From Terriglobia bacterium (lineage in GTDB: Bacteria > Acidobacteriota > Terriglobia > Terriglobales > Acidobacteriaceae): a DNA stretch of 64,000 nt. Both the position numbers and the translations under genes were made by a program. Of this stretch, positions 8,493 through 19,847 are shown one piece after another (the first letter of the stretch is position 1; each line of letters begins with the position of its first letter). Below the pieces are notes generated by a model. It worked only from the letters and a program-made list of their open reading frames with translations, searched no databases and was not told where the DNA came from. The DNA is taken from the NCBI GenBank assembly GCA_020073565.1, contig JAIQEY010000010.1, positions 1 through 64,000 on the forward strand, given 5' to 3'.

Positions 8493-9095
8493 GTGAAGTT
8501 TCAAATTATTGCGGGCGATATTTGCCTGGATTTCATCAATACGCTCGACAACCGTCCCGACCCCGCGCGGCAGCAGGAATTGCTGAACTCGTACGAGGAC
8601 CTGGCGGATTGGGCGATGCAGGCCGGCGCGATCAGCGCCATCCAGCGCGCTTCCCTATTGCGCATGGCCAAGGACCGTCCCCAGGCGGCGCGGATCGCTC
8701 TTCGAAACGCCATCCATCTCCGCGAATGCCTGTACCGGCTGGTGACTGATCTTCTGGAACGGCGCCGCCCCGCCGAGGCTGACCTCCGCACCTTCAGCGG
8801 ATACCTGGGCGAAGCCCTCTCCTACCTGCAGCTTCGGTCCGTACCCGAAGGTTATCGCCTGCAGTGGACCGAGGACCCTCTCCGGCTTGAATTCATCCTT
8901 TGGTCCATCGCGAAATCAGCCAGCGGATTGCTGACCTCCGTGGATTCTCAGTTGATCCGCCACTGTGACGCCGAAACCTGCCGCTGGTTTTTTGTCGACC
9001 ACAGCAAGAATCACACCCGCCGCTGGTGTGACATGAAGGTGTGCGGCAATCGCGCGAAGGCCCGAAAATTCTATCGGGAACAGAAGAGAACCTGA
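8493..9095 (+). CDS. CGNR zinc-finger transcriptional regulator (ABATE domain)
   Basis: 200 residues from a GTG at 8493 that has GAGGGA upstream and gives the family-typical N-terminus MKFQIIAGDICLDFINTLD; an in-frame GTG at 8475 is an alternative. The N-terminal part is the ABATE domain (FQIIAGDICLDFINT and following helices). The C-terminus is the CGNR zinc finger: two Cys/His-rich turns, C-x3-C-x-W-FFVDHS, then RRWCDMKVCGNRAKARKFY. These proteins are thought to be stress- or metabolite-responsive DNA-binding regulators. The 31-bp dyad just upstream is a likely operator. It is divergent from the EamA exporter, which is the probable target. Confidence 0.85.
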   Translation: MKFQIIAGDICLDFINTLDNRPDPARQQELLNSYEDLADWAMQAGAISAIQRASLLRMAKDRPQAARIALRNAIHLRECLYRLVTDLLERRRPAEADLRTFSGYLGEALSYLQLRSVPEGYRLQWTEDPLRLEFILWSIAKSASGLLTSVDSQLIRHCDAETCRWFFVDHSKNHTRRWCDMKVCGNRAKARKFYREQKRT

Positions 9096-9169
9096 GGCTA
9101 GAGTCCGACACTGGGCCGGCTTGCGGCCTTAGTAACTCCGCCTGCGCCGGGGTCAGAGTGGGTTGAGGA

Positions 9170-12100
9170 TCACCGTTTGTGGACGGTCTCAAACTCAACT
9201 TCCCCACTCGCCGGCGCATGCTGTTTGCCTGGCAGGCCGGGAGTCGGACCTCTTTTTCTCTTACGCAGTGTGTACAGCCAACTCTGGAACGAATCCATGT
9301 AGATGTAGAAAACAGGGGTGATGTACAAGGTCAGCAGTTGCGAGAAGACCAAGCCTCCGACGACCGCCAGGCCCAGCGGGCGCCGCGATTCCGCGCCGGC
9401 TCCCAACCCGAGCGCGATGGGCAGAGTTCCCATCAGGGCTGCCATGGTGGTCATCATGATGGGGCGGAACCGGAGCAGGGCGCCCTGGTAAATGGCTTGG
9501 TGGGAGCTTTCGCCGTGTGTGCGCTGTTTCTCCAGGGCAACGTCGATCATCATGATGGCGTTTTTCTTTACGATGCCCACCAGCATGATGATGCCGACAA
9601 AGGCATACAGGTTCAGGTCTACATGAAACAGCCGGAGCGTAAGCAGGGCGCCGAAACCTGCGGACGGCAATCCCGAGAGAATCGTGAGGGGATGAATGAA
9701 GCTCTCATACAGAATTCCCAGCACGATGTAAATCACCAGAATGGCCATGGCGAGCAACATGCCCAGGCCAGTTGCCGAGGAGAGGAAGGCCTGCGCGGTG
9801 CCCTGAAAACTCGTGCTGATGGTCGCGGGCAACATCTGTTGAGCCGCGTCATTCACCGCGGTTACCGCGTCGCCTAGAGAGACTCCCGGCCGCAGGTTGA
9901 AGGAAATCGTTACTGCCGGCAACTGCCCGAGGTGGTTAATGCTCAACGGGCCGACGTCGTACCTTAGTTTGGCCACGGCGTTGAGGGGCACCAGTTGCCC
10001 TGTTGTCGAGTGCACGTAGAGCAGCGAAAGCAGCGAAGGATCCAGTTGATACTGCTCTTCCGTCTCCGTGATCACCCGATAGGAATTGTTGGGAGCGTAA
10101 ATGGTGGAAACCTGGCGCTGGCTGTACGCGGTATTGAGGGCGTCCTCGATCTGGTTTGCGGTGATGCCCAGGGAGGAAGCCCTGTCGCGGTCAATGTCCA
10201 CATTGACCTGGGGATTCTTGATCTGCAGGTCGGTGGTGACATCCTGCAGCAAGCTGCGGAACTTTGGATCAGTGCGCAGCCTGGTTTCGAGCTTGGGCGC
10301 GTGTTCGTAGAGTTCGCTCGTGTTGGGTGTCTGCAACGTGAATTGGTACTGGCTCTTGGTCAGCTGGCCGCCCATTCGAATCGGGGGCAAGACCTGGGGA
10401 TAGGCATTGAGACCGGGAACCTGTGACAGTATCGGGCGCACTTGCTGCACCAGTTCCATAGCCGACCTGCGCGTGTTGCGCGGGGTAAGGCGGACGAACA
10501 TGCGTCCCGCGTTCCCGCCCGCGGCCGTGGACATGAACGAATCGACCCATGGCTGTTTGACCATGATCTGGTTAAGAGCTCGCTGGTGCTCAACCATCCC
10601 GTCGAAGGAAATTCCCTGCGCACCCTCGGTGAAGACGAAGATCTGCCCCGTATCCTCGTCGGGGAGAAAACCCTTGGGCGTGATCAGGAACAGGTAAATG
10701 GTGGCGACCAGCACGGCTGCCGAGACCAGCATCGTGGTCGCGCGATGCTTCAGCGTGATCCGCAGGGTGCGCTCGTAGAGGCGGAGAAGGGCGGTGAAGA
10801 AGCGTTCGGAAGCGTTGTACAGGCGGCCGTGATGCACTTCCTGCGCGGGTTTCAGGAACCGGCTGCACAGCATGGGCGTCAGGCTGAGGGAGACGAAACC
10901 GGAAACCAGGATCGCGGCGGTGATGGTAACGGCGAACTCGTGCAACAGGCGGCCCAGGATGCCGCTCATGAACAGCACTGGGATGAACACGGCCGCCAGC
11001 GACAAGGTCATGGAGAGGATCGTGAAGCCGATTTCTTTCGCGCCCCGGAACGCTGCCTCCATGGGAGGCTCGCCCATTTCCATGTGGCGAACGATGTTCT
11101 CGAGCATGACAATGGCGTCGTCCACCACGAAACCCACCGAAAGGGTCAAGGCCATCAGCGAGAGGTTATCGAGGGAGTATCCCTGTACATACATGACCGC
11201 GAACGTGCCCACGATCGACATGGGCAGCGCCATGCTAGGAATCACGGTGGCGGAGAGATTCCGCAAGAACAGGAAGATGACCAGGATCACCAGGCAGAGC
11301 GCCAGAAACAGGGTGGAGCGAACGTCATTGACCGAATCGCGAATGGACACCGAACGGTCATACAGAATCTGCAGGTCGACGGCGGGAGGCATCTGCGTAC
11401 GGAAACTGGGCAACAGTTTCTTGATGGAGTCCACCACTTCCACCGTGTTGGTGCCGGGCTGGCGCTGGATGGCCAACACGATGGCGCGGCGCAATCCTTT
11501 TTGCCGGTCGAAATACCAGCTGGCGGTCTTGTCAACCTCCACGCCGTCGACGACCTGTCCCAAATCCTGCAGGCGAACGGGGGCACCGTTGCGATAGGCG
11601 ACGATGAGAGGCGCGTAATCAGCGGCCCTCCGCAGTTGCCCGCTGGCTTGGACCGCAAACGCCTGGTGCTTGCCATACAGAATGCCGGTGGGCTGGTTGA
11701 CGTTGCCGTTGGCAATGGCGTTAGCGACGTCGTCCATGCCGATTTGCCGGCTGGCCAGCGCCTTGGGATCCAGCTTCACGTGCACGGCATATTTTTGCGA
11801 GCCGTATACGCTTACCTGCGCTACGCCGTTAATCATCGACACCCGCTGGGCGATCAGGGTCTCGGCGTACTCGTCCACATCGGACAAGCGCAGGGTCGGC
11901 GAGCTGAGCGACAGGTACAGAATGGGCGAATCCGCCGGGTTCACTTTCTGGTAGGAGGGCGGATACGGCATGTTCTGCGGAAGATCGCGCGCCGCTTTGG
12001 CGATCATCGACTGCACGTCCTGCGCGGCTGCGTCCAGACCGCGGCTCAAGCTGAACTGTAAGGTAATCTGCGTGGAGCCCTGGCTGCTGGTCGAGGTCAT

Positions 12101-12337
12101 CGAGTCCAGACCTGCGATGGTGGAGAATTGCTTCTCTAACGGCATGGCGACGGCAGACCCCATGGTGTCCGGAGTAGCGCCGGGCAGGCTTGCGGAAACT
12201 AGAATCGTGGGGAAATCCACGTTGGGCAAATCGCTGACCGGCAGCAGGCGGTAGCCCATCACGCCGAACAGCAAGATGGCCGCCATGACGAGCGTTGTCA
12301 TGACCGGGCGCTTGATGAAGAGTTCCGCGATGTTCAC
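9170..12337 (-). CDS. RND multidrug efflux permease (MdtB/MdtC-like, HAE1 family)
   Basis: 1055 residues, normal length for an HAE1 RND pump. The N-terminus MNIAELFIKRPVMTTLVMAA is classic, with a first TM helix, then LPNVDFPTILVSASLPGATP and the porter domain. Twelve TM helices fall in two halves, with VVDDAIVMLENI in TM4 carrying the paired acidic proton-relay residues and VGIVKKNAIMMIDVA in TM10. The sequence is closest in feel to MdtB/MdtC. It exports drugs or metabolites across the inner membrane using the proton gradient. The GTG start overlaps the stop of the adaptor gene by four bases (GTGA), so the two are translationally coupled. An outer-membrane channel gene is not adjacent. The C-terminus is a basic, Pro-rich tail. 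Confidence 0.93.
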   Translation of the reverse strand: MNIAELFIKRPVMTTLVMAAILLFGVMGYRLLPVSDLPNVDFPTILVSASLPGATPDTMGSAVAMPLEKQFSTIAGLDSMTSTSSQGSTQITLQFSLSRGLDAAAQDVQSMIAKAARDLPQNMPYPPSYQKVNPADSPILYLSLSSPTLRLSDVDEYAETLIAQRVSMINGVAQVSVYGSQKYAVHVKLDPKALASRQIGMDDVANAIANGNVNQPTGILYGKHQAFAVQASGQLRRAADYAPLIVAYRNGAPVRLQDLGQVVDGVEVDKTASWYFDRQKGLRRAIVLAIQRQPGTNTVEVVDSIKKLLPSFRTQMPPAVDLQILYDRSVSIRDSVNDVRSTLFLALCLVILVIFLFLRNLSATVIPSMALPMSIVGTFAVMYVQGYSLDNLSLMALTLSVGFVVDDAIVMLENIVRHMEMGEPPMEAAFRGAKEIGFTILSMTLSLAAVFIPVLFMSGILGRLLHEFAVTITAAILVSGFVSLSLTPMLCSRFLKPAQEVHHGRLYNASERFFTALLRLYERTLRITLKHRATTMLVSAAVLVATIYLFLITPKGFLPDEDTGQIFVFTEGAQGISFDGMVEHQRALNQIMVKQPWVDSFMSTAAGGNAGRMFVRLTPRNTRRSAMELVQQVRPILSQVPGLNAYPQVLPPIRMGGQLTKSQYQFTLQTPNTSELYEHAPKLETRLRTDPKFRSLLQDVTTDLQIKNPQVNVDIDRDRASSLGITANQIEDALNTAYSQRQVSTIYAPNNSYRVITETEEQYQLDPSLLSLLYVHSTTGQLVPLNAVAKLRYDVGPLSINHLGQLPAVTISFNLRPGVSLGDAVTAVNDAAQQMLPATISTSFQGTAQAFLSSATGLGMLLAMAILVIYIVLGILYESFIHPLTILSGLPSAGFGALLTLRLFHVDLNLYAFVGIIMLVGIVKKNAIMMIDVALEKQRTHGESSHQAIYQGALLRFRPIMMTTMAALMGTLPIALGLGAGAESRRPLGLAVVGGLVFSQLLTLYITPVFYIYMDSFQSWLYTLRKRKRGPTPGLPGKQHAPASGEVEFETVHKR

Positions 12338-13560
12338 GAGCGCACTTCCTTGCGGAGAACTGGGCGCGGCTCCCGAAACTGATCCCTCTTCGACGTGGGT
12401 TGAGGTGCGACTGCGATCCTAATGTCGACCTTCGATCCGGGCACGAGGCGAAGCTGACCGTCGGTGACCACGCGCTCGCCGGCCGTCAATCCCTTGTCGA
12501 TGATGGACTCTCCGCTGCTGGTGCGATTCACGGTCACAGGACGAGCTTCCACTGTCAGATCGGGATGGATCACGAAAACGAATTGCCCCTGCTGACCGTT
12601 CTGGACGGCCTGCGAGGGTACGACAATCGCGCTCGGCTGCGCGTGCAGGGTCAAGGTGACATTCACAAACTGTCCCGGCCACAGGCGACGATCGGCATTC
12701 GCGAACTGCCCCTTCAACTTGATCGTCCCGGTGGATTGGTCTACCGCGTTGTCAATAAAGCTGAGCTTCCCCAGAACTGGCCGGTTGTCTCCCGGAATGG
12801 TAGCCTTCACGGCCAAGCTGCCGGCAGCGGCGAATCGTTTGATGTCCGCCAGGTACTGTTCCGGCACCGGGAAGGTAACATAGATCGGCTCAATCTGATT
12901 AATGGTCACCAAGAACGGGGTATCGTTCGCCTTGATCATGTTGCCCTGGTGAATCATCAGCGTTCCCGTGCGGCCAGTGATCGGCGAGTAGATGGAGCAG
13001 TAGATCAACTGGACGCGCGCGTTTTCCAGCGCAGCGTTGTCCGCCTGGACTGCGGCGTCGAGCGCCTGGGCGTTGGCCTGCGCCTGGTCGTACTGCTGCT
13101 TGGAGACCACGCCCTCCTTGAACAAGCCGGCATAGCGATCCGCGTCCAGATGGGCGAGGTGGGCCTGAGCAATGTCACGTTGGAGATTGGCTTCCTGCCG
13201 CTTGATCTCAGCCTCAAAGGGACGCTTGTCCAGCGTGAAGATCAGGTCTCCCTTTTTGACGTCCTGTCCCTCCTTGAAGAAAACGCCCGTGAGTTCGCCG
13301 GTGATCTGCGTTTTCACGGATACGGTGGAGCGGGCCTCCACGGCGCCGATGGCCTGCACGTCCACCGGCATATCCTTTTGTTCGACGGCCGCCGCTAATA
13401 CCGGGACTGCGGGCACAACCGGTGGGGCAATCTTCTCTCGCGAACACGCGGGCAGCCAGGCGCAAGTCGCAAGAGCTGCCCACACGGCTAGCCTCTGGCT
13501 CGTGCTGTGGAACAACGCTCTACGAGTTCTGCAGAAACCGTGCACAATCACAATTTCCAA
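12334..13560 (-). CDS. RND efflux periplasmic adaptor (MdtA-like membrane fusion protein)
   Basis: 408 residues. The N-terminal hydrophobic stretch ends in WLPACS, a lipobox, so it is probably a lipoprotein. Then come PVDVQAIGAVEARSTVSVKTQITGELTGVFFKEGQDVKKGDLIFTLD (lipoyl-like half), an alpha-helical hairpin (about residues 120-190), RTGTLMIHQGNMI, and a beta-barrel domain with PVTVNRTSSGESIIDKGL near the end. It bridges the RND permease to an outer-membrane channel. The start is uncertain: a TTG at 13560 or in-frame GTG codons at 13551 and 13545. It is first in the adaptor-permease operon, and a CRP-type palindrome lies about 100 bases upstream. Confidence 0.9.
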   Translation of the reverse strand: MEIVIVHGFCRTRRALFHSTSQRLAVWAALATCAWLPACSREKIAPPVVPAVPVLAAAVEQKDMPVDVQAIGAVEARSTVSVKTQITGELTGVFFKEGQDVKKGDLIFTLDKRPFEAEIKRQEANLQRDIAQAHLAHLDADRYAGLFKEGVVSKQQYDQAQANAQALDAAVQADNAALENARVQLIYCSIYSPITGRTGTLMIHQGNMIKANDTPFLVTINQIEPIYVTFPVPEQYLADIKRFAAAGSLAVKATIPGDNRPVLGKLSFIDNAVDQSTGTIKLKGQFANADRRLWPGQFVNVTLTLHAQPSAIVVPSQAVQNGQQGQFVFVIHPDLTVEARPVTVNRTSSGESIIDKGLTAGERVVTDGQLRLVPGSKVDIRIAVAPQPTSKRDQFREPRPVLRKEVRS

Positions 13561-13655
13561 CCCCCAACCAGACTCGACCAGAATTGAAAACGAGGACCGT
13601 TTCTCACCGTCCTCGCTGGACGCTTCGACAATTCTGTACCGATTATTGCCAACGC

Positions 13656-13675
13656 TATGTGACCCGGCTCACATA
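13656..13675. promoter_or_regulatory. Perfect CRP-type palindrome upstream of the RND operon
   Basis: TATGTGA-CCCGGC-TCACATA is a perfect 7-bp inverted repeat with a 6-base centre. It matches the classic TGTGA-N6-TCACA site of CRP-family regulators. The 390-base gap from 13561 to 13951 otherwise holds no convincing gene. The nearest start downstream of the site is the efflux adaptor on the minus strand. Confidence 0.6.
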
Positions 13676-13951
13676 TCTCCGTTGCAGCTAGCGCATGACC
13701 AATCGCAGATTCGTGCTGCCCGGCCGGGCACTTTTCGAGTGCACCTAATCTTCCTGCGGCGCGCACCTGCATGCAAGTGGAACTGCGACCGACGGCGTTG
13801 CGCTCGTGGTTCGCGGCCGCCAAGGCCGCGGGTCGAAACTGACGTGCCGCATAAATTAGAGAGGTGGATTCTGGCGCGCAAGAACCAATGAGGATGGCCC
13901 CGCGGAGTTTCCCAAGTGCAATCACCTGGCGGTCGGACAGACCGGGGCTTC

Positions 13952-14128
13952 TCAGAGCATGCCGCCCGTTTGCACACCCAAAATGGCGAGGGCCATTTCC
14001 AGCTTATTGATCGCTTGCCGTAGTTCGGGGTGTTCCCCGAGTTCTTCCTGCAGGGCCTTCAGCAGAGTATGAGCCCCCGTCACATGTTCGGCCGCTTCCT
14101 CACGTCGGGATTCGTCTTGCGTTGGCAT
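13952..14128 (-). CDS. Small hypothetical helical protein (58 residues)
   Basis: Starts at the ATG at 14128, which has AGAGGTGA at ideal spacing; an in-frame GTG three codons earlier overlaps this site. The product, beginning MPTQDESRREEAAEHV, is short, charged and predicted to be mostly helical (AHTLLKALQEELGEHPELRQ and AINKLEMALAILGV). No TM segment or known domain is seen. It may form a helical hairpin or dimer. The strong ribosome-binding site and amphipathic pattern support a real gene; the function is unknown. Confidence 0.6.
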   Translation of the reverse strand: MPTQDESRREEAAEHVTGAHTLLKALQEELGEHPELRQAINKLEMALAILGVQTGGML

Positions 14129-14461
14129 GCCGCTCACCTCTGCTTAAATTGTAGACCCACGGAGCCGGGAATGAGCATGACCTAGTTCCGGCATGCTTCT
14201 CGTCCGACTTCTCTCCGATGACACCTTGCCGGCTGCGCTCGCAGGAAGTGCTTCCCTGCCCCTGCTCCAGTCCCCGGTGTCCGGCTCCCGTCTTCAGACC
14301 CCGCCGAAAAAGGCTTAGGGAGCGTATGATCGACTCGTTTTATCTCGGGCTGCCCGTAGATCGTCGGTGACGATGAATTGCTGACCGCGAATCGCGGATC
14401 GGCGCGACGCAGTTTGATCGCGGTGCTGGTCCGAACTGCTACTGCGTTCGAGGGAAATGCG
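14129..14461. other. 333-base divergent intergenic region, no gene seen
   Basis: This stretch lies between the small minus-strand gene and the Oar-like receptor. Open frames in it are short and lack ribosome-binding sites. A CGCGAATCGCG palindrome is near 14390, but no clear promoter boxes or known regulatory element could be identified. GAGGGA just before 14462 is the ribosome-binding site of the receptor. Confidence 0.5.
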
Positions 14462-17400
14462 ATGAAACAGGAGCTAGGGATCTCGGCTGTGGGTGTGCTA
14501 GTCGTGGTTCTTGCGCATCTTGCGGTCGCCCAAGACACCGCGTCATTGACGGGAACGGTTCGAGACGCTACCGGAGCAGTCTTGCCAAAGGCAAGCGTAG
14601 TGATCAAGAGCAGCGCCACCGGGTTTGCCCGACACCTCGTCACGAATGCCGACGGTGAGTACCTGGCAGCCGCGCTCGCACCGGGACAATACGACATCAC
14701 GGTAACGGCTCAAGGTTTCCGCACATACCAAGCAACGGGTGTCATCCTTCGAGTAGCCCAGAGCGCACGCATCGACGTCGCCTTGCAGGTGGGCGATGTC
14801 CACAGTGAAGTAACTGTGCAAGGGGAAGGCCTGGCCAAAGTTAATACGCAAACGTCCGAGATGGCGGGAACGATCACCGGCAAGGAAATTACTCAGCTGC
14901 AATTGAACGGCCGCAACTTTACCCAGTTGATCACGCTGGTGCCCGGTGTCAGCAACCAGACCGGTCAGGATGAAGGAAAAGTCGGCGTCGAAGGCAACAT
15001 CAACTACAGCGTGAACGGAGGCCGCACCGAAAACAATAATTGGGAAGTCGACGGCGGCGACGTGATGGACAACGGCAGCAACTTCACGCTGAACGTCTAT
15101 CCCAGCGTCGAGGCCATCGACGAGGTCCAGGTTCTGACCTCGAATTACGGAGCGCAATATGGCAAGAATGCCTCCGGAACCGTCGAGGTCGAAACCAAGT
15201 CGGGAACCAATGCGTTCCACGGCTCGGTCTATGAATTTCTGCGGAACGAAGCCTTCAATGCGCACTACTACTTTGATCCTGCGGGCGCGCCCAAAGCGCC
15301 GTACAAGAAGCACGAATTCGGTTACACGGTCGGGGGGCCGATCTGGAAAAACCATACGTTCTTTTTCTGGTCGCACGCGTGGCGCCGGGAAAATCTTCCC
15401 CAGAATTTCCTGCAGCCTGTCCCTTCAACGGAGAATCGGCAAGGAAATTTCAGCGACCTTTGCCCATCCACACCCGCGGCATTCCAGCGCGATGATTTTG
15501 AAGCGGACGCCTATTTCCCAGACTGTCCCGGGACGCCGGGCGCAGTCGTCGGCGGTACTCAGATGTACAACCCTTACGTTACTGACGGCGTCCTCAACCA
15601 GATTCCGTTCATTGATCCCAACGGCCAAGCGCTGCTGCCCATGATTTCCAGCCCGACCAGCGGTTCCGGGCCGCACTCGATCTTTCAGGCTTCGGTCGGC
15701 CAGCCCATGCATTGGCGGGAGGAGTTGTTTCGCATCGACCACGATTTCAATTCCAAATTCCGGGCTACCTTTCGCTACATTCACGATTCCTGGAACATCC
15801 AGCAGGCCGCCGCAACCTGGAGCGGCAACAACTTCCCGACGATTGGCAGCCACTTTGTGGGTCCGGGCGTCAGCATGGTCGCGCGAGTGAGTGCGGCGCT
15901 GTCGCCGGCCCTGCTGAACGAATTCGTGGCCAGTTATACAACCGATCACATCATCATTACTAATACCCATCCGGAAGTCTGGCAGCGTGGCAATGGCAAC
16001 GACTTCACGATGACCGGATTCTTCCCGGATTTCGGCGGTAAGCTGCCCAGTTTCTGCATCTCCACATTCAGCGCCTACCAAGGTGGATTTTGTGCCGGGC
16101 CCACGTCGCTTCCCTGGAACAACTCCAACCCGACCTATACCTATCGCGACAATGTCACGAAGAGTTGGGGCAAGCACAACCTGCAGTTTGGCGGGTATTT
16201 TGCGGCGGCACAGAAGAATGAGATGGCGGCTGTCGATGTGGAAGGTGTCCTGGGATTCGACAGCACTGCCCCCGTCTCGACCGGAAATTCCTTTGCCGAC
16301 CTGCTCATGGGCAATATCGCGAACTTCTCTCAGGATAGTGCCCAGCCGAAATACTATGTCCGGTACAAACTGTTCGAGCCCTACATTCAGGACGATTTCC
16401 ACGTCTTCAAGAATCTCACATTGAATTTTGGACTCCGTGTAAGCATGTTCGGCACCTTCCGCGAGATCAAGAGACAGGTCGCCAACTGGGACCCTGCCGC
16501 CTACAATCCAGCCCTCGCTCCCAGGATTTTTACGAATATAAATAGTGACCACGAGGGATCGCTCATCATAAAGGCGGGGACTACGCCGTTCGACGGGGTC
16601 GTGCAGTGTGGGGTCGCGGGCGTACCCCTGGCTTGCATGGGAGAGCATCTATTCAACCCAGCGCCTCGCATCGGATTTGCATGGGATCCGTTCGGCAACG
16701 GGAAGACGTCGATCCGCGCCGCTTATGGAATTTTCTTCGACCACACCAATGGCGAAGAGGGAAACGCCGAAACCCTGGAGGGCACGCCTCCGCTGGTGCA
16801 GGAACCTACGCAGTACAACGTGACTGGCTACACGAATCTCGGCGGCGACGGCCTGCTCTTTCCGCTTTCGGCCACCTCCATTTCATCCGATCATGCGATC
16901 TGGCCCTCGGTGCAGCAGTGGCACCTGGATGTGCAGCGCGATCTCTCGCGAGATTTCGTCGCGACCGTATCCTACGTGGGCAGCAAGGGGACTCATCTGA
17001 CCCTGCAGCGCGAACTCAACCAATTGCTGCCCATACCGGCATCCGACAACCCTTTTCAGCCCGGCCAGCCCGTCACCGATCAGATCTGCAATTCGATGAG
17101 AGGATGGCCCAACAATCTGAGCTTCAAGGTCAACGGACAAAGATTCGGGGGCCAGCCGGCCATCAACCTGGCCGTCGCCTGTGGGAACGATCCCAACCCA
17201 TTTCGTCCCTTCTACAGCGTTGGGTCGCTGCAGAGAGTGGAGCCGCAGGCTAATTCCACATACAACTCATTGCAGATCTCAGTTCGTCGAACCAGGGGCC
17301 CCCTCACGCTGGACTTGGCTTACACTTACAGCCACTCTCTCGACGATTCTTCCGACAAGGCGGACAGCAACTTCGTGGATTCCTCCAACCTGAAAAAGAA

Positions 17401-17989
17401 TCATGCCAGCTCCAACTTCGACCAGCGGCACATCCTCACGGTGAGTTGGGTGTACGACCTGCCCTTCTTCCGCAAACCAGGGCTATCGCGCGGCATTCTG
17501 GGTGGATGGCAGTTTGCCGGTATCATGACCTCGCAAAGCGGCACGCCGTTCTCGGTTTTCAATGGAGTCTATGGAGACAGCGCCGGTACAGCCAACGGCG
17601 TCGCCACCTATGGCGCTGGCTCAGGGTCGTTTGCCGATCTGGTGGGAGACCCCAACGCCATACCCGCCGACAGGAAATACGATCCGAATGTCAAGGGACC
17701 GCTGCTCTTCAATCCAGATGCCTATGTGCAGTCACGGGGCCTAACCTACGGCAACTCTGGCCGGAATAGCCTCAATATGCCGCACCGCGCCCAGTTTGAC
17801 ATGTCGCTTTACAAGACTTTCAAACCGACGGAGAAGGTGGACGTGCAATTCCGCACGGAAGCATTCAATGCCCTCAACCATACGCAGTTCTCAGCTCTCA
17901 ATACCTGGGCGGACACCGACAATTTCATGCGTACGTATAGTGCCCACCTGCAGCGCGTAGTTCAGCTGGCGTTGAAGGTGGTGTTCTAA
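14462..17989 (+). CDS. Oar-like TonB-dependent outer-membrane receptor
   Basis: 1175 residues from an ATG with GAGGGA upstream. A signal peptide ends near AHLAVAQ. Residues of about 25-110 form a carboxypeptidase-regulatory-like Ig fold (SLTGTVRDATGAVLPKASVV, then LAPGQYDITVTAQGF). The plug domain follows (about 120-230: GKEITQLQLNGRNFTQLI, YGKNASGTVEVETKSGTN). The rest is a beta barrel ending in VQLALKVVF with the terminal Phe of outer-membrane proteins. Such receptors take up large or poorly permeable nutrients. Unlike the other two Oar genes here, it has no adjacent cytochrome c gene and stands alone. The substrate is unknown. Confidence 0.88.
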   Translation: MKQELGISAVGVLVVVLAHLAVAQDTASLTGTVRDATGAVLPKASVVIKSSATGFARHLVTNADGEYLAAALAPGQYDITVTAQGFRTYQATGVILRVAQSARIDVALQVGDVHSEVTVQGEGLAKVNTQTSEMAGTITGKEITQLQLNGRNFTQLITLVPGVSNQTGQDEGKVGVEGNINYSVNGGRTENNNWEVDGGDVMDNGSNFTLNVYPSVEAIDEVQVLTSNYGAQYGKNASGTVEVETKSGTNAFHGSVYEFLRNEAFNAHYYFDPAGAPKAPYKKHEFGYTVGGPIWKNHTFFFWSHAWRRENLPQNFLQPVPSTENRQGNFSDLCPSTPAAFQRDDFEADAYFPDCPGTPGAVVGGTQMYNPYVTDGVLNQIPFIDPNGQALLPMISSPTSGSGPHSIFQASVGQPMHWREELFRIDHDFNSKFRATFRYIHDSWNIQQAAATWSGNNFPTIGSHFVGPGVSMVARVSAALSPALLNEFVASYTTDHIIITNTHPEVWQRGNGNDFTMTGFFPDFGGKLPSFCISTFSAYQGGFCAGPTSLPWNNSNPTYTYRDNVTKSWGKHNLQFGGYFAAAQKNEMAAVDVEGVLGFDSTAPVSTGNSFADLLMGNIANFSQDSAQPKYYVRYKLFEPYIQDDFHVFKNLTLNFGLRVSMFGTFREIKRQVANWDPAAYNPALAPRIFTNINSDHEGSLIIKAGTTPFDGVVQCGVAGVPLACMGEHLFNPAPRIGFAWDPFGNGKTSIRAAYGIFFDHTNGEEGNAETLEGTPPLVQEPTQYNVTGYTNLGGDGLLFPLSATSISSDHAIWPSVQQWHLDVQRDLSRDFVATVSYVGSKGTHLTLQRELNQLLPIPASDNPFQPGQPVTDQICNSMRGWPNNLSFKVNGQRFGGQPAINLAVACGNDPNPFRPFYSVGSLQRVEPQANSTYNSLQISVRRTRGPLTLDLAYTYSHSLDDSSDKADSNFVDSSNLKKNHASSNFDQRHILTVSWVYDLPFFRKPGLSRGILGGWQFAGIMTSQSGTPFSVFNGVYGDSAGTANGVATYGAGSGSFADLVGDPNAIPADRKYDPNVKGPLLFNPDAYVQSRGLTYGNSGRNSLNMPHRAQFDMSLYKTFKPTEKVDVQFRTEAFNALNHTQFSALNTWADTDNFMRTYSAHLQRVVQLALKVVF

Positions 17990-18079
17990 TCTGCCATCTC
18001 CGAACGGCGCGTTTCCCTCACGTGGTCGAAGCCGTCCTGTTGCTCGGAGGGACGCAAGTTGCCCGAGCGCCGCAGGTTT

Positions 18080-19754
<1,675 letters not shown>

Positions 19755-19847
19755 GTTTCCTCCCTAACGTCGTGAGAGTGTTCCTGATCCTGTAACTTCC
19801 GGCTTGGCCGTCGATTCGAGGGACGGCCAATTGATTCGAGACCGAGT

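Noticed and set aside
10442-12061. 539-codon open frame on the plus strand, antisense to the RND permease
   Set aside because: It mirrors the permease codons; the product is rich in G, R, H and Q with no fold or ribosome-binding site. The permease on the other strand is certain.
13669-13977. Minus-strand open frames in the gap upstream of the efflux adaptor
   Set aside because: Composition is Arg/Pro-rich, there is no ribosome-binding site, and they run across the CRP-type palindrome.
15425-16648. 407-codon open frame antisense to the first Oar receptor
   Set aside because: Same reason: it lies wholly within a well-supported receptor gene and its product has no recognisable motif.
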